Positions 1 through 7,610 of a DNA stretch of 14,427 nt are shown one piece after another (positions within the stretch are counted from its first letter, which is position 1; each line of letters starts with the position of its first letter). Under the pieces are notes generated by a model that made no database searches, was not told the DNA's origin, and saw only the letters and a list, made by a program, of their open reading frames with translations. A program made the translations under genes and the position numbers. The DNA is from VFJL01 sp043721435 (GTDB taxonomy: Bacteria; Pseudomonadota; Gammaproteobacteria; Burkholderiales; Nitrosomonadaceae): the NCBI GenBank assembly GCA_043721435.1, contig JAYSQR010000102.1, forward strand, positions 1 through 14,427. The letters run 5' to 3'.

Positions 1-821
1 GCCATCCCATTGTGTGCGACCCCACACCCATTCAACAGGCCGATGTGCTGATGATAGAGTCAACCTATGGCAACCGTCTGCACCGAAGTATGGCGGACAC
101 GCTGGACGAACTGGTTCACGCTGTTAACGATACACTGGAGCGCAAAGGCGGTAATGTAATCGTGCCCGCTTTCACCGTGGGCCGCACCCAGGATCTACTG
201 TTTCTGCTGGTTGATCTCTATCGCCAAGGCAGGCTCGGGGAGATGGATATTTATGTGGATTCACCCATGGCTTTGGCCGCAACAGACATCACCCTGAAGC
301 ACGTGGAACTGCTCGACAAGGAGACCGTCAGCACAATGCAGTGGCTAATCCAGAATGGTGGAAAGCCGCGTATCCGTTTTGTGCAGGATGTCGAGGAATC
401 GATACAGCTCAATAACGTGAAGCACGGTGCAATTATTATTTCAGCCAGCGGTATGTGCGATGCCGGACGCATCAAGCATCATCTCAAATACAATTTAGGC
501 AGACCGGAATGCAGCATCCTCATCACAGGTTTCCAAGCTGCGGGGACATTGGGAAGACGAATGGTAGACAGAGCCAAATACGTGAAAATTTTCGGTCAGG
601 AGATACCGGTGCTGGCAGATATTTATACCATTGGCGGCCTCTCGGCCCATGCCGATCAGGCGGGCTTGATGGGCTGGCTAAGGCATTTCCACGCCGCCCC
701 TGAGAAAACCTTTGTGGTGCATGGCGAGCCGATCAGCGCCGCAACTTTGACTGAGGCGATTCAGCAGCAATTGCAATGGAATGTGAGCGTTCCAGCCCAG
801 CTTGCATCGGTTACGTTTTAA
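1..821 (+). CDS. MBL-fold/beta-CASP RNA-processing nuclease-like protein, C-terminal part
   Basis: The reading frame is open from the left edge (codons begin at base 3), so the N-terminal metallo-beta-lactamase half with its HxHxDH zinc motif lies outside the window. What remains matches the beta-CASP half of CPSF-73/YsgC-like proteins. It has ESTYGNRLH near the start, then VIVPAFTVGRTQDLLFLL, the SASGMCDAGRIKHHL segment, ITGFQAAGTLGRR, the histidine motif GGLSAHAD, and a C-terminal VVHGEP motif. Family members are metal-dependent RNA endo- or exonucleases, or hydrolases of unproven substrate, in the cytoplasm. A GTG at base 12 could be mistaken for a start, but the upstream codons continue the family sequence without a break. 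The TAA stop ends at 821, exactly where an inverted-repeat element begins. The family call is firm; the exact substrate is unknown. Confidence 0.88.
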   Translation, partial: HPIVCDPTPIQQADVLMIESTYGNRLHRSMADTLDELVHAVNDTLERKGGNVIVPAFTVGRTQDLLFLLVDLYRQGRLGEMDIYVDSPMALAATDITLKHVELLDKETVSTMQWLIQNGGKPRIRFVQDVEESIQLNNVKHGAIIISASGMCDAGRIKHHLKYNLGRPECSILITGFQAAGTLGRRMVDRAKYVKIFGQEIPVLADIYTIGGLSAHADQAGLMGWLRHFHAAPEKTFVVHGEPISAATLTEAIQQQLQWNVSVPAQLASVTF

Positions 822-838
822 CCTAAATCCGGCAGTTG
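821..838 (+). repeat. Left terminal inverted repeat of the 236-bp element
   Basis: This 18-bp repeat is identical to the reverse complement of 1039-1056. Its first base is also the last base of the TAA stop of the upstream gene. Confidence 0.85.
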
Positions 839-1038
839 ACCGCTCGTTTTTAATTTTACGCCATGACACATAATAATTTTTGCAGTATTTGGCCTTCACC
901 TTCTGGGTGAATTCGCTACGGTGCAGATTGCACGATTTTTGCGGCACATGGTTGCGTTGCAACTTCTTGGAATGGAATGACCATTCCGCGTCGTTGCGCC
1001 TTGCCCTGCACCCCAAAAACCGCACACTCTACCCCGTC

Positions 1039-1056
1039 CAACTGCCGGATTTAGGT
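1039..1056 (-). repeat. Right terminal inverted repeat of the 236-bp element
   Basis: This 18-bp repeat is the perfect reverse complement of 821-838. It ends two bases before the ubiH ATG, so the only Shine-Dalgarno-like bases for ubiH (AGG at 1053-1055) belong to the repeat. Confidence 0.85.
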
Positions 1057-1058
1057 CA

Positions 1059-2228
1059 ATGAAATTCGATATCGTCATTATTGGCGGCGGACTGGTGGGA
1101 GCGAGCCTGGCGCTCGCCCTCAAAGACAGCGGCTTGAAAATAGCCTTGGTGGAGTCGCGCCCCCCCGTCCCGTTGCCTGCTGACACTAGTTGGGACAACC
1201 GGATTTACGCCATCAGCCCCGGCAGCGCTGCGTTTCTGCAAACCCTCGGGGTGTGGCAGACGCTCGATGCTGCGCGCATAACACCGGTTTACGAAATGGT
1301 GGTGTTTGGGGATGATAGCTCCGCGCGGCTTGATTTTAGCGCCTACGATACCGGCTTGACGGAACTGGCTTTCATCGCGGAAAACCGCCAGCTTCAGGCT
1401 GCCGTGTGGAATGCGCTCAAGCGCCGGAAGAAGGGTCTGACAATTTTCTGTCCCGCGCAATGTGCCTCGATAGTATGGAACGAATCTCAGGCTGATTTGC
1501 AATTGGCAGATGGTAGTGTGTTGCAAGCTGCATTAATTGTCGGCGCGGATGGCCTGAATTCCTGGGTGCGGAAACAGGCAGGAATCGAGGTTACGCAACA
1601 TTCCTATCATCAAATCGGTGTGGTGGCAAATTTCAGTACAGAGCTATCCCATCGCAATATTGCTCACCAGTGGTTCCGCCGGGACGGAGTACTGGCGCTG
1701 CTGCCGCTGCCGGACAAGCTGGTATCAATGGTGTGGTCTGCAAATGAAGAGCAAGCGCGCGTACTGCTCGATTTGCCGGAAGCAGAATTGTGCCGCCAGG
1801 TCGCTGAAGCTTCCTGTCGTGCGCTGGGCAAATTGCAGCTCGTCACGCCACCAGCAGCATTTCCGCTGAATTTCGTACACGTGAAGAAACTGGTGCAGCC
1901 GCGTCTTGCGCTCATAGGCGACGCCGCTCACGGCATTCATCCTCTGGCTGGACAGGGTGTGAATCTGGGTTTGCGCGATGCACGCACATTGGCTGCAACC
2001 CTTATGGCGCGAGAATCGCAGCCGGATTGCGGCGACTACCGGTTGCTGCGCCGTTACGAACGGGCGCGCAAGGAAGACATCCTGGCGATGGAGCTTGTTA
2101 CTGACAGTCTGCAAAAATTATTTAACAACGCCAATCCAACGCTTGCCCGCTTGCGTAATTTGGGGTTTGGAATCACTAACCACCTGCCGCTGATAAAAAA
2201 CCGTCTGATGCAGCATTCGCTGAGTTGA
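1059..2228 (+). CDS. ubiH: UbiH/UbiF/Coq6-family FAD-dependent ubiquinone biosynthesis hydroxylase
   Basis: This 389-residue protein has all three hallmarks of the aromatic-ring hydroxylase family. The dinucleotide-binding GGGLVG lies at residues 9-14 directly after the start. The GADG signature is at 162-165. The FAD-ribityl motif GDAAHGIHPLAGQG is at 287-300. Such enzymes use FAD, NAD(P)H and O2 to hydroxylate the benzoquinone ring during ubiquinone synthesis at the inner membrane. Members act at C1, C5 or C6, and regioselectivity (UbiH, UbiI, UbiF or UbiM) cannot be settled by eye. The symbol is therefore a family label. The ATG at 1059 gives the typical MKFDIVIIGGG start and near-standard length. 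Its ribosome-binding region lies inside an inverted repeat and looks weak. The gene dsbC follows on the same strand after 76 bp. Confidence 0.9.
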   Translation: MKFDIVIIGGGLVGASLALALKDSGLKIALVESRPPVPLPADTSWDNRIYAISPGSAAFLQTLGVWQTLDAARITPVYEMVVFGDDSSARLDFSAYDTGLTELAFIAENRQLQAAVWNALKRRKKGLTIFCPAQCASIVWNESQADLQLADGSVLQAALIVGADGLNSWVRKQAGIEVTQHSYHQIGVVANFSTELSHRNIAHQWFRRDGVLALLPLPDKLVSMVWSANEEQARVLLDLPEAELCRQVAEASCRALGKLQLVTPPAAFPLNFVHVKKLVQPRLALIGDAAHGIHPLAGQGVNLGLRDARTLAATLMARESQPDCGDYRLLRRYERARKEDILAMELVTDSLQKLFNNANPTLARLRNLGFGITNHLPLIKNRLMQHSLS

Positions 2229-2304
2229 ATTTTCGAACCGGCAAATTTCGCAGTCTGGCAGCACGAGTATGCCGTCAAATATTTTTTCTTGAACTGGAGC
2301 AGTT

Positions 2305-3027
2305 ATGGTTATGCGCTTAGGTTTCCTGCTTCCCTTTTTGCTGTTATGCCTTTTCCCCAATGCGGCTGTTGCCAATGAGGCGTCATTGAGAAAGGCTCTC
2401 CAGGCACATTTTCCTGGTGACAAGATTGAAAGCCTAAAAAAAACTCCTTATCTGGGATTATATGAAGTAGTGGTTGGAGGCGGATTATTTTATACCGACG
2501 AGAAAGCGAGCTACTTTTTCTCCGGCCATGTGATTGATCCAAAAACCGGGCAAAGTCTGACCGACGGGCGCCTGCAACAGGTCAAGGAATCGCGGCGGAT
2601 AAACATTGATTCCCTGCCGCTGGAGTTGGCAATCAAAGCAGTCAAGGGCAACGGCAAACGCCGGGTGGCTGTTTTCTCTGATCCGAATTGCCCTTATTGC
2701 AAGCGTCTGGAAACCGAACTGACCAAGATCACCGATGTCACTGTCTATACGCTGCTTTATCCGGTGCTGGGTAGCGGCTCGGTCGCGACGGCTACGGCGA
2801 TATGGTGTTCCGCTGACCGGCTCAAAGCATGGGACGATTTTATGCTGAAAGGTATCGCTCCGACCGCAAAGAGCTGTGAAACGCCGATCGCTACACTTAT
2901 TCAGGCGGGCCAGAAACATGGTGTGAGCGGCACCCCGACGTTAATTTTTGCCGATGGATCGGTTGCGCCGGGAATGATACCCGCTGAAATGATTGAGAAG
3001 AAACTGAGTGCCATGCCAGCAAAATGA
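2305..3027 (+). CDS. dsbC: DsbC-family periplasmic thiol:disulfide isomerase
   Basis: This 240-residue secreted protein has a hydrophobic signal peptide at about 1-23 with a likely cut after AVA. An N-terminal dimerisation region follows, with YEVVVGGGLFYTDEKASYFF typical of DsbC/G, and then a thioredoxin-fold domain. The active site is CPYC at 129-132, preceded by SDPN. The cis-proline is in GTPT at 210-211. C168 and C191 correspond in place to the second, structural disulfide of E. coli DsbC. DsbC reshuffles wrong disulfides in periplasmic and outer-membrane proteins and is kept reduced by DsbD. In E. coli LptD is a known client, and lptD lies in this window. GGAG at 2296-2299, five bases before ATG 2305, supports the start. 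The gene is convergent with mltA. Confidence 0.93.
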   Translation: MVMRLGFLLPFLLLCLFPNAAVANEASLRKALQAHFPGDKIESLKKTPYLGLYEVVVGGGLFYTDEKASYFFSGHVIDPKTGQSLTDGRLQQVKESRRINIDSLPLELAIKAVKGNGKRRVAVFSDPNCPYCKRLETELTKITDVTVYTLLYPVLGSGSVATATAIWCSADRLKAWDDFMLKGIAPTAKSCETPIATLIQAGQKHGVSGTPTLIFADGSVAPGMIPAEMIEKKLSAMPAK

Positions 3028-3047
3028 AGTAATCAGTGCTGATTGCG

Positions 3048-4214
3048 TTATGGCGTATAGCCGTTCGGCATTAACACCCACATCCTGCCGCTCTGTTTCA
3101 TTTTCCCCGCCTGATTCCCCGCTTCCGGGCCAAAACCCCAGAAGAAATCGGCGCGCACGCCCCCTTTGATGGCACCCCCGGTATCCTGCGCTACCATCAG
3201 CCGCTGCAGTTGCCTGCCGCTGTTGGGCCAGGTAGTGGCAAGGAATACCGGTGCGCCTTGAGGTATGGCGCGGGGATCAACCGCAAGACTTCTGCCTGCA
3301 GTCAGAGGCACACCGAGTGCGCCCAGCGGCCCCGGCAGGTCGGCAGGCAACTCACGGAAAAAAACATAGCTCGGATTCTGTTGTAGCAATTCGTTCAGCT
3401 TGTCCGGATTTTTCTGCCCCCATGCCTTGATTCCTTGCATGGAGGCTTTTTCCAGCGCCAATTCGCCACGCTCCACTAGCAGTCTGCCGATGGATTTATA
3501 CGGGTGGCCGTTTTGTTCCGCGTAACCGGCGCGCATGATTTCGCCGTTTTCCAGTTCTACCCGGCCCGATCCCTGGATTTGCAGGAAGAATAATTCGACT
3601 GCATCCTCCACCCACACAAGCTCGCGTCCCTGTAATGATGCTGTACCCTTGCCCATACCGTTTTCGATCTCGGCACGGCTGTAATAAGGCACCACTTTGC
3701 GCCCCTGCAAACGTCCACGCAAGCGCATGTTTCTGAGTTCGGGATAGAGTTCGCCCAGATCGACCACGAGAAGCTCATCGGGCGTGGCATAGAGCGGATA
3801 GCGATAACGCCCGGAAGGCTTGCGACTACCTTTCAGCAACGGTTCATAATAGCCGGTGATCAAGCCATCGCTGCCACCATCGGAATTCAATACCTGATGC
3901 GGGACGAAACGGCTCTCAAAGAATTGCCGCAACGTGACGTCATCCGGCTGTTGCATTGAGACGGCCTGGGCACAGGTTTCCTGCCATAGCGGTCGGCTTA
4001 TTAACACCGTGCAGCTTCGCAGGAATGCATCCCATGCTGGCAGAATATCGTCATCCGCCCAGCCCGTCAGTGTGCTCCAGTCAGTTGCCTTGAGCGTGGC
4101 GATGGCGGGTGGCGGAATCGCCGTCAGCGGTGTGGGGGGGGCAACCGGCACAGTAGTGCAAGCATTGAGCAGCAACAACAACGCGACACTCAGCAAACTT
4201 AATTGGTTTTTCAT
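3048..4214 (-). CDS. mltA: Membrane-bound lytic murein transglycosylase A, outer-membrane lipoprotein
   Basis: This 388-residue protein starts with a lipoprotein signal whose lipobox LNAC puts the acylated cysteine at residue 19. A proline-rich tether (TTVPVAPPTPL) follows. The MltA barrel domain contains the characteristic GYYEPLL segment and YRYPLYATP. The C-terminal 3D (three-aspartate) domain has AVDPRAIPQG and DTGGAIKG, with aspartates at about 344 and 356 (ADFFWGFGPEAG). MltA cleaves the MurNAc-GlcNAc bond of peptidoglycan with formation of 1,6-anhydroMurNAc, releasing turnover fragments for recycling. Mpl, further along, is part of that recycling route. The stop is only 20 bp from the end of dsbC on the other strand. 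No strong Shine-Dalgarno is seen before the ATG, but the signal peptide fixes the start well. Confidence 0.94.
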   Translation of the reverse strand: MKNQLSLLSVALLLLLNACTTVPVAPPTPLTAIPPPAIATLKATDWSTLTGWADDDILPAWDAFLRSCTVLISRPLWQETCAQAVSMQQPDDVTLRQFFESRFVPHQVLNSDGGSDGLITGYYEPLLKGSRKPSGRYRYPLYATPDELLVVDLGELYPELRNMRLRGRLQGRKVVPYYSRAEIENGMGKGTASLQGRELVWVEDAVELFFLQIQGSGRVELENGEIMRAGYAEQNGHPYKSIGRLLVERGELALEKASMQGIKAWGQKNPDKLNELLQQNPSYVFFRELPADLPGPLGALGVPLTAGRSLAVDPRAIPQGAPVFLATTWPNSGRQLQRLMVAQDTGGAIKGGVRADFFWGFGPEAGNQAGKMKQSGRMWVLMPNGYTP

Positions 4215-4264
4215 TGGCTATTGGTTAAAGTCGCACTTGGTAAATATACAACAACGGTAAAAAT

Positions 4265-4366
4265 ATGTGGGTATTACTACTGGAAATAGGCGTGGTTCTT
4301 GTGCTGATGTTTATCATTGTATGGTGGACCAGGCCGCGCAAAAAAGACGATGAGAAGAAAGATTGA
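4265..4366 (+). CDS. Small single-span membrane protein (33 aa), unrecognised
   Basis: An ATG at 4265 opens a 33-codon frame ending in TGA at 4364-4366. The product begins MWVLLLEIGVVLVL, continues through a hydrophobic stretch to a WW pair (residues 20-21), and then switches to a strongly charged tail, TRPRKKDDEKKD. This is the classic layout of a one-helix inner-membrane miniprotein. The basic cluster after the helix predicts a cytoplasmic C-terminus. A glutamate at residue 7 lies inside the otherwise apolar segment. The gene diverges from mltA with 50 bp between the two starts and converges on rsmA. The Shine-Dalgarno is weak (GGTAA around 4256-4260). I assign no function; the clean amphipathic pattern, not a known family, is the reason for calling it. 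Confidence 0.6.
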   Translation: MWVLLLEIGVVLVLMFIIVWWTRPRKKDDEKKD

Positions 4367-4418
4367 AGTGGCTTTGCTTTGATCTGCAAGTCCAATTTAT
4401 TCGTCGCATCATCAGGGG

Positions 4419-5189
4419 CTAAAGCTTGCTCAGGTGGTTTGTGATCGCCACAAACTGCGCCACCGATAAATTTTCTGCACGCAGTCCGGGGTCAATTCCC
4501 AGTACCACGTAATCTTCCGGTTTTAGATGACCGTGCAGTGTGTTGCGCAGGGTTTTGCGCCGCTGCGAGAATGCGGCAGAGACGATCCCGGCAAATAATT
4601 TCTCCTTGCCCGGCTCGACGGGTGCTTGCCTCAGCGGAGACATGCGCACAATGGCGGACTCGACTTTCGGCACAGGATAGAAGGATTCCGGCGGAACGCC
4701 GAAAAGTTGCTCCATTTCAAAGCGGCATTGCAGCATCACGGAAAGCCGTCCGTAATCCGGAGTGGAAGGCGCGGCTACCATGCGCGCCACTACTTCTTTC
4801 TGCAGCATGAAATGCATATCACGGATATTTGCTGCGAAGCTGCTCAAGTAAAACAGAATTGGCGTGGAAATGTTGTAGGGCAGGTTGCCGACCACCCGCA
4901 GATTATTTCCGAGCACGGAGAAATCAAATGCCAGTGCATCAGCCGAGTATACCGTCAGTTGCTCTGCAGGAAATTCCCGCCGCAGGCGTTCGACAATATC
5001 GCGGTCGATTTCCACTACGTGCAGATGGTTGAGCGATTGCAGCAATGGCCGCGTCAATGCACCCAGTCCCGGACCGATCTCCACCAACAGATCGGCTTTG
5101 GCCGGGTGTATGGCGAAAATAATATCCGCCACGACTCGGGTATCAACCAGAAAATTCTGGCCGAAGCGCTTGCGGGGAATATGGCGCAT
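4419..5189 (-). CDS. rsmA: 16S rRNA adenine(1518/1519)-N6 dimethyltransferase
   Basis: This 256-residue protein carries the signatures of the RsmA/KsgA family. RKRFGQNFLVD is at the N-terminus, the SAM-binding loop EIGPGLG at 37-43 is followed by GALTRPLL, the acidic ribose contact is in VVEIDRD, and the catalytic NLPYNIS lies at 102-108. The helical C-terminal domain includes FSQRRKTLRNTL. The enzyme dimethylates two adjacent adenosines in helix 45 of 16S rRNA late in small-subunit assembly; loss gives kasugamycin resistance in E. coli. Length and start are standard. It follows pdxA with only three bases between stop and start, so the two are almost certainly co-transcribed, possibly translationally coupled. 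It is the last gene of the lptD-surA-pdxA-rsmA run. Confidence 0.97.
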   Translation of the reverse strand: MRHIPRKRFGQNFLVDTRVVADIIFAIHPAKADLLVEIGPGLGALTRPLLQSLNHLHVVEIDRDIVERLRREFPAEQLTVYSADALAFDFSVLGNNLRVVGNLPYNISTPILFYLSSFAANIRDMHFMLQKEVVARMVAAPSTPDYGRLSVMLQCRFEMEQLFGVPPESFYPVPKVESAIVRMSPLRQAPVEPGKEKLFAGIVSAAFSQRRKTLRNTLHGHLKPEDYVVLGIDPGLRAENLSVAQFVAITNHLSKL

Positions 5190-5192
5190 GGC

Positions 5193-6197
5193 TTAGGATT
5201 TTCTGTTTCCGACCAGCATCACGGCCAGTTCAATTGCCGCCAGCAAACTGCCTGGATTGGCGCGCCCAGTTGTGGCCAGATCCAATGCGGTGCCGTGATC
5301 CACTGACGTGCGGATGAAGGGCAATCCCAGCGTAACGTTGATGCCGGTGCCAAAGCTGGCATGCTTCAACACTGGCAGCCCTTGGTCATGGTACATGGTA
5401 AATATGCAATCATAGTTTTTCAGCTGCGATGGATTAAACAGGGTATCGGCCGGTAGCGGGCCGATCAGCTGCATCCCTTCGACGCGCAACTGGTCCAGTA
5501 CCGGAATGATGATGTCTATCTCTTCGCGGCCAAGATGGCCGGACTCGCCCGCATGGGGGTTTAGTCCTGCCACCGCAATGCGCGGTCTGGCAATGTCGAA
5601 GCGCGTGCTCAGATCGTGCTGAATGATGCGTAGTTGCTGTTCCAGGCTGGTGCGCGTAATGGCTGCCGCAACATCCTTGAGCGGCAAATGAGTGGTGGCG
5701 AGCGTCACCCGCATGCCGCCGCCGACCAGCATCATTACCACCTGGCTGTGGGTGAGTTGGGACAGATATTCGGTATGCCCGGTGAAAGCAATACCGGCGT
5801 CGTTGATGACACCCTTATGCACCGGTGCGGTTACCATCGCAGCAAATTCGCCACTGCTGCAGCCCGCGACAGCTCGATCCAGAGTTTTTAGTACATAGCG
5901 GGCATTGACCGGATCGAGCTTGCCGGGAACGGCCGGCTCATTCAATGGCACATGCAGCACTTGCAGCCTGCCAGCCTTGTGTTCAACCGCGACATTCGGG
6001 AGATAGTCCGTCAGTTCCAGCGGAAGCCGCAACAACTGGGCGCGTTCCCGCAGCAATCCACGGTCGGCGATGACCACCAGTTTGCATGGCAGGTGCCGTT
6101 GCGCGATTTGCACGCACAAGTCGGGGCCGATTCCGGCAGGCTCACCAGCGGTGAGAGCAAGAGTTGTTGGGGTGAGGGTAAGATTGGATAGGGTCAC
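5193..6197 (-). CDS. pdxA: 4-hydroxythreonine-4-phosphate dehydrogenase
   Basis: This 334-residue enzyme of pyridoxal-5'-phosphate synthesis oxidises 4-phosphohydroxy-L-threonine with NAD; the product decarboxylates and is condensed by PdxJ. The N-terminal ALTAGEPAGIGPDL signature is at about 14-27. The three metal-binding histidines are all present: H170 in TTHLPL, H215 in GLNPHAGESG and H270 in MYHDQG. The late motif GTGINVTLGLPFIRTSVDHG is also complete. The start codon is GTG (6197-6195 on this strand), which gives the usual short lead before the GEPAGIGP motif; no ATG fits better. It lies 19 bp after surA and 3 bp before rsmA. The conserved order surA-pdxA-rsmA is also found in E. coli. 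Confidence 0.96.
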   Translation of the reverse strand: MTLSNLTLTPTTLALTAGEPAGIGPDLCVQIAQRHLPCKLVVIADRGLLRERAQLLRLPLELTDYLPNVAVEHKAGRLQVLHVPLNEPAVPGKLDPVNARYVLKTLDRAVAGCSSGEFAAMVTAPVHKGVINDAGIAFTGHTEYLSQLTHSQVVMMLVGGGMRVTLATTHLPLKDVAAAITRTSLEQQLRIIQHDLSTRFDIARPRIAVAGLNPHAGESGHLGREEIDIIIPVLDQLRVEGMQLIGPLPADTLFNPSQLKNYDCIFTMYHDQGLPVLKHASFGTGINVTLGLPFIRTSVDHGTALDLATTGRANPGSLLAAIELAVMLVGNRKS

Positions 6198-6216
6198 GGC
6201 CTGCGCGAAGCGAATC

Positions 6217-7536
6217 CTAACGTTCTTCTAGCCGGTATTCGACGTAGGCCCGATCACGCAATCGTTGCAGCCATTCCTCGAAAGCCGTGTCAGCTTTACG
6301 TGCATGAATGGTCTGGCGCGCCGTTTTCCGCTGTCGATCGCTGCTTATATCCTGGGTGCGTCGTTCGATTACCTGAATCAGGTGCCAGCCGAATGGCGAT
6401 TGCACCGGTTCGCTGACTTGTCCGGGTTGAAGTGCGTTCATGGCGTGTTCGAATTCCGGTACGGTGTCACCGGGTGAAATCCAGCCCAGGCTGCCGCCCG
6501 ATGAAGCGCTGGCATCTTCGGAATGAAGCTTTGCCAGTTCCTGAAAACTGGCGCCGTGATCCAGGCGTTCCTTTAGATCAAGAATGCGGCGCCGGGCATC
6601 AGCCATAGAGGTGAGTTCGTTGGTTTTGACAAGAATGTGGCGGGCTTGGGTCTGGGTTATTATCACGGTGGCTGCTTGCTGCCCGCGCCGCTCGAGTAGC
6701 TTGAAAATATAAAAGCCATTTGGACTCTGGATTACCGGTGTCAACCCACCTGGTTGCATCGACGCCAATACTTCGGCAAATTTTGTTGGTAATTGAGTGC
6801 TTGGACGCCAGTCGAGCACACCGCCTTTCATGGCATCGGCAGCGTCAGAGAACTCGGCGGCTACTTGGGCAAACTCTGCTCCACTTTTCAATTTAGCCAG
6901 AGCGGCTTCTGCGCGCCGGTACCTGACTTCAATCTGTGCTGGCTCTGCCCGTTCCTGCACCTGCACCAGGATGTGGGCAAGCCGATATTCATTGACGCCA
7001 CCGCCTGAGGTTTCCTGGCTATGCAGGAAATTATCCACTTCGCCTTCGGTCACAGTGACCCGATTGTCCACTTCACGCTCCTTCAACCGCATCAAGATAA
7101 GCTCATTGCGGATTTCATCGCGGAATTTATTAAAATTGACCCCGTCGCGCTCGAGTGCGGCGTAAAGCTCCGGCAGGGACATCTTGTTCTCCTTGGCGAT
7201 GCGGCGCAGGGTGTCGTCGAGGTCGTTATCACTTACTACCAAGCCGGTTTCCTTAGCCATCTGCAGTTGCAGCCGATTGACGATAAAACGTTCCAGCAAC
7301 TGCTTCTCCAGCACATCATGCGCAGGTGCCTGCACTCCGCGGGTCTGCAATTGCCTGATGGTATGGCTGAGCATCTCGTCGAGCTCTTTCTGCGTGATGA
7401 CTTCTTCGTTCACCACTGCAATGATGCGATCTATCGGTGCAATTCTGCCGATGTGGGCGACCTGCTGCGCAACAGCAATTTCGGCCATCAACATGAGCAG
7501 TAAAATAAGGAGGCGGGAAGAAGAACTTGTACCCAT
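6217..7536 (-). CDS. surA: Periplasmic chaperone and peptidyl-prolyl isomerase SurA
   Basis: This 439-residue secreted protein has a signal peptide at about 1-23 (AVA followed by QQ). An N-terminal SurA chaperone region, starting IDRIIAVVNEEVITQKELDE, is followed by two parvulin-type domains in tandem. The first spans about residues 180-285 (YRLAHILVQV to GFYIFKLLERR). The second spans about 295-400 (QARHILVKTNE to GWHLIQVIERR), with the typical GGSLGWISPGDTVPEFE loop. A short C-terminal helix completes the chaperone module. SurA escorts unfolded outer-membrane proteins, LptD among them, to the BAM complex. It sits 74 bp after lptD, as in many Proteobacteria, and 19 bp before pdxA. The ATG has no obvious Shine-Dalgarno, but a stop lies shortly upstream in frame, so this start is nearly forced. 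Confidence 0.95.
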   Translation of the reverse strand: MGTSSSSRLLILLLMLMAEIAVAQQVAHIGRIAPIDRIIAVVNEEVITQKELDEMLSHTIRQLQTRGVQAPAHDVLEKQLLERFIVNRLQLQMAKETGLVVSDNDLDDTLRRIAKENKMSLPELYAALERDGVNFNKFRDEIRNELILMRLKEREVDNRVTVTEGEVDNFLHSQETSGGGVNEYRLAHILVQVQERAEPAQIEVRYRRAEAALAKLKSGAEFAQVAAEFSDAADAMKGGVLDWRPSTQLPTKFAEVLASMQPGGLTPVIQSPNGFYIFKLLERRGQQAATVIITQTQARHILVKTNELTSMADARRRILDLKERLDHGASFQELAKLHSEDASASSGGSLGWISPGDTVPEFEHAMNALQPGQVSEPVQSPFGWHLIQVIERRTQDISSDRQRKTARQTIHARKADTAFEEWLQRLRDRAYVEYRLEER

Positions 7537-7610
7537 GCGTATGAAGGTGTTCAGGGGTTACAGAGCAATGAGAATCGGGTGTGGTTTGCGCCACGTACGC
7601 GAGTTTATGC

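Larger units (their letters stand above)
821..1056. mobile_element. MITE-like element bounded by perfect 18-bp inverted repeats
   Basis: The sequence ACCTAAATCCGGCAGTTG at 821-838 is repeated as its exact reverse complement, CAACTGCCGGATTTAGGT, at 1039-1056. Together they enclose 200 bp with no convincing gene. The interior holds a hairpin (GGAATGG at 969-975, CCATTCC at 981-987) and short T-rich stretches. Perfect terminal repeats around a short non-coding core are what a miniature inverted-repeat transposable element, or a transposase-deleted remnant of an insertion sequence, would look like. No clear target-site duplication is visible: the flanks read TTTTA on the left and CAATG on the right. 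The element fills the whole gap between the upstream stop codon and the ubiH start. Its parent family cannot be named from sequence alone. Confidence 0.7.

Noticed and set aside
880..1062. 60-codon frame inside the inverted-repeat element
   Set aside because: It runs through the right repeat into the ubiH start, has no recognisable protein pattern, and open frames also exist on the opposite strand, as expected of non-coding repeat DNA.
3031..3044. AATCAGTGCTGATT between dsbC and mltA as a bidirectional terminator
   Set aside because: Only a five-base AT-rich stem can form around a four-base loop and there is no T-tract on either side.
4221..4250. TTGGTT, 18 bases, TATACA as a promoter for the small membrane protein gene
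   Set aside because: The hexamers match consensus at only three and four positions, too little in AT-rich DNA to report as a feature.
4626..5306. 226-codon plus-strand frame across rsmA and pdxA
   Set aside because: It is antisense to two confidently identified genes and crosses their junction; the composition is typical of a shadow frame.
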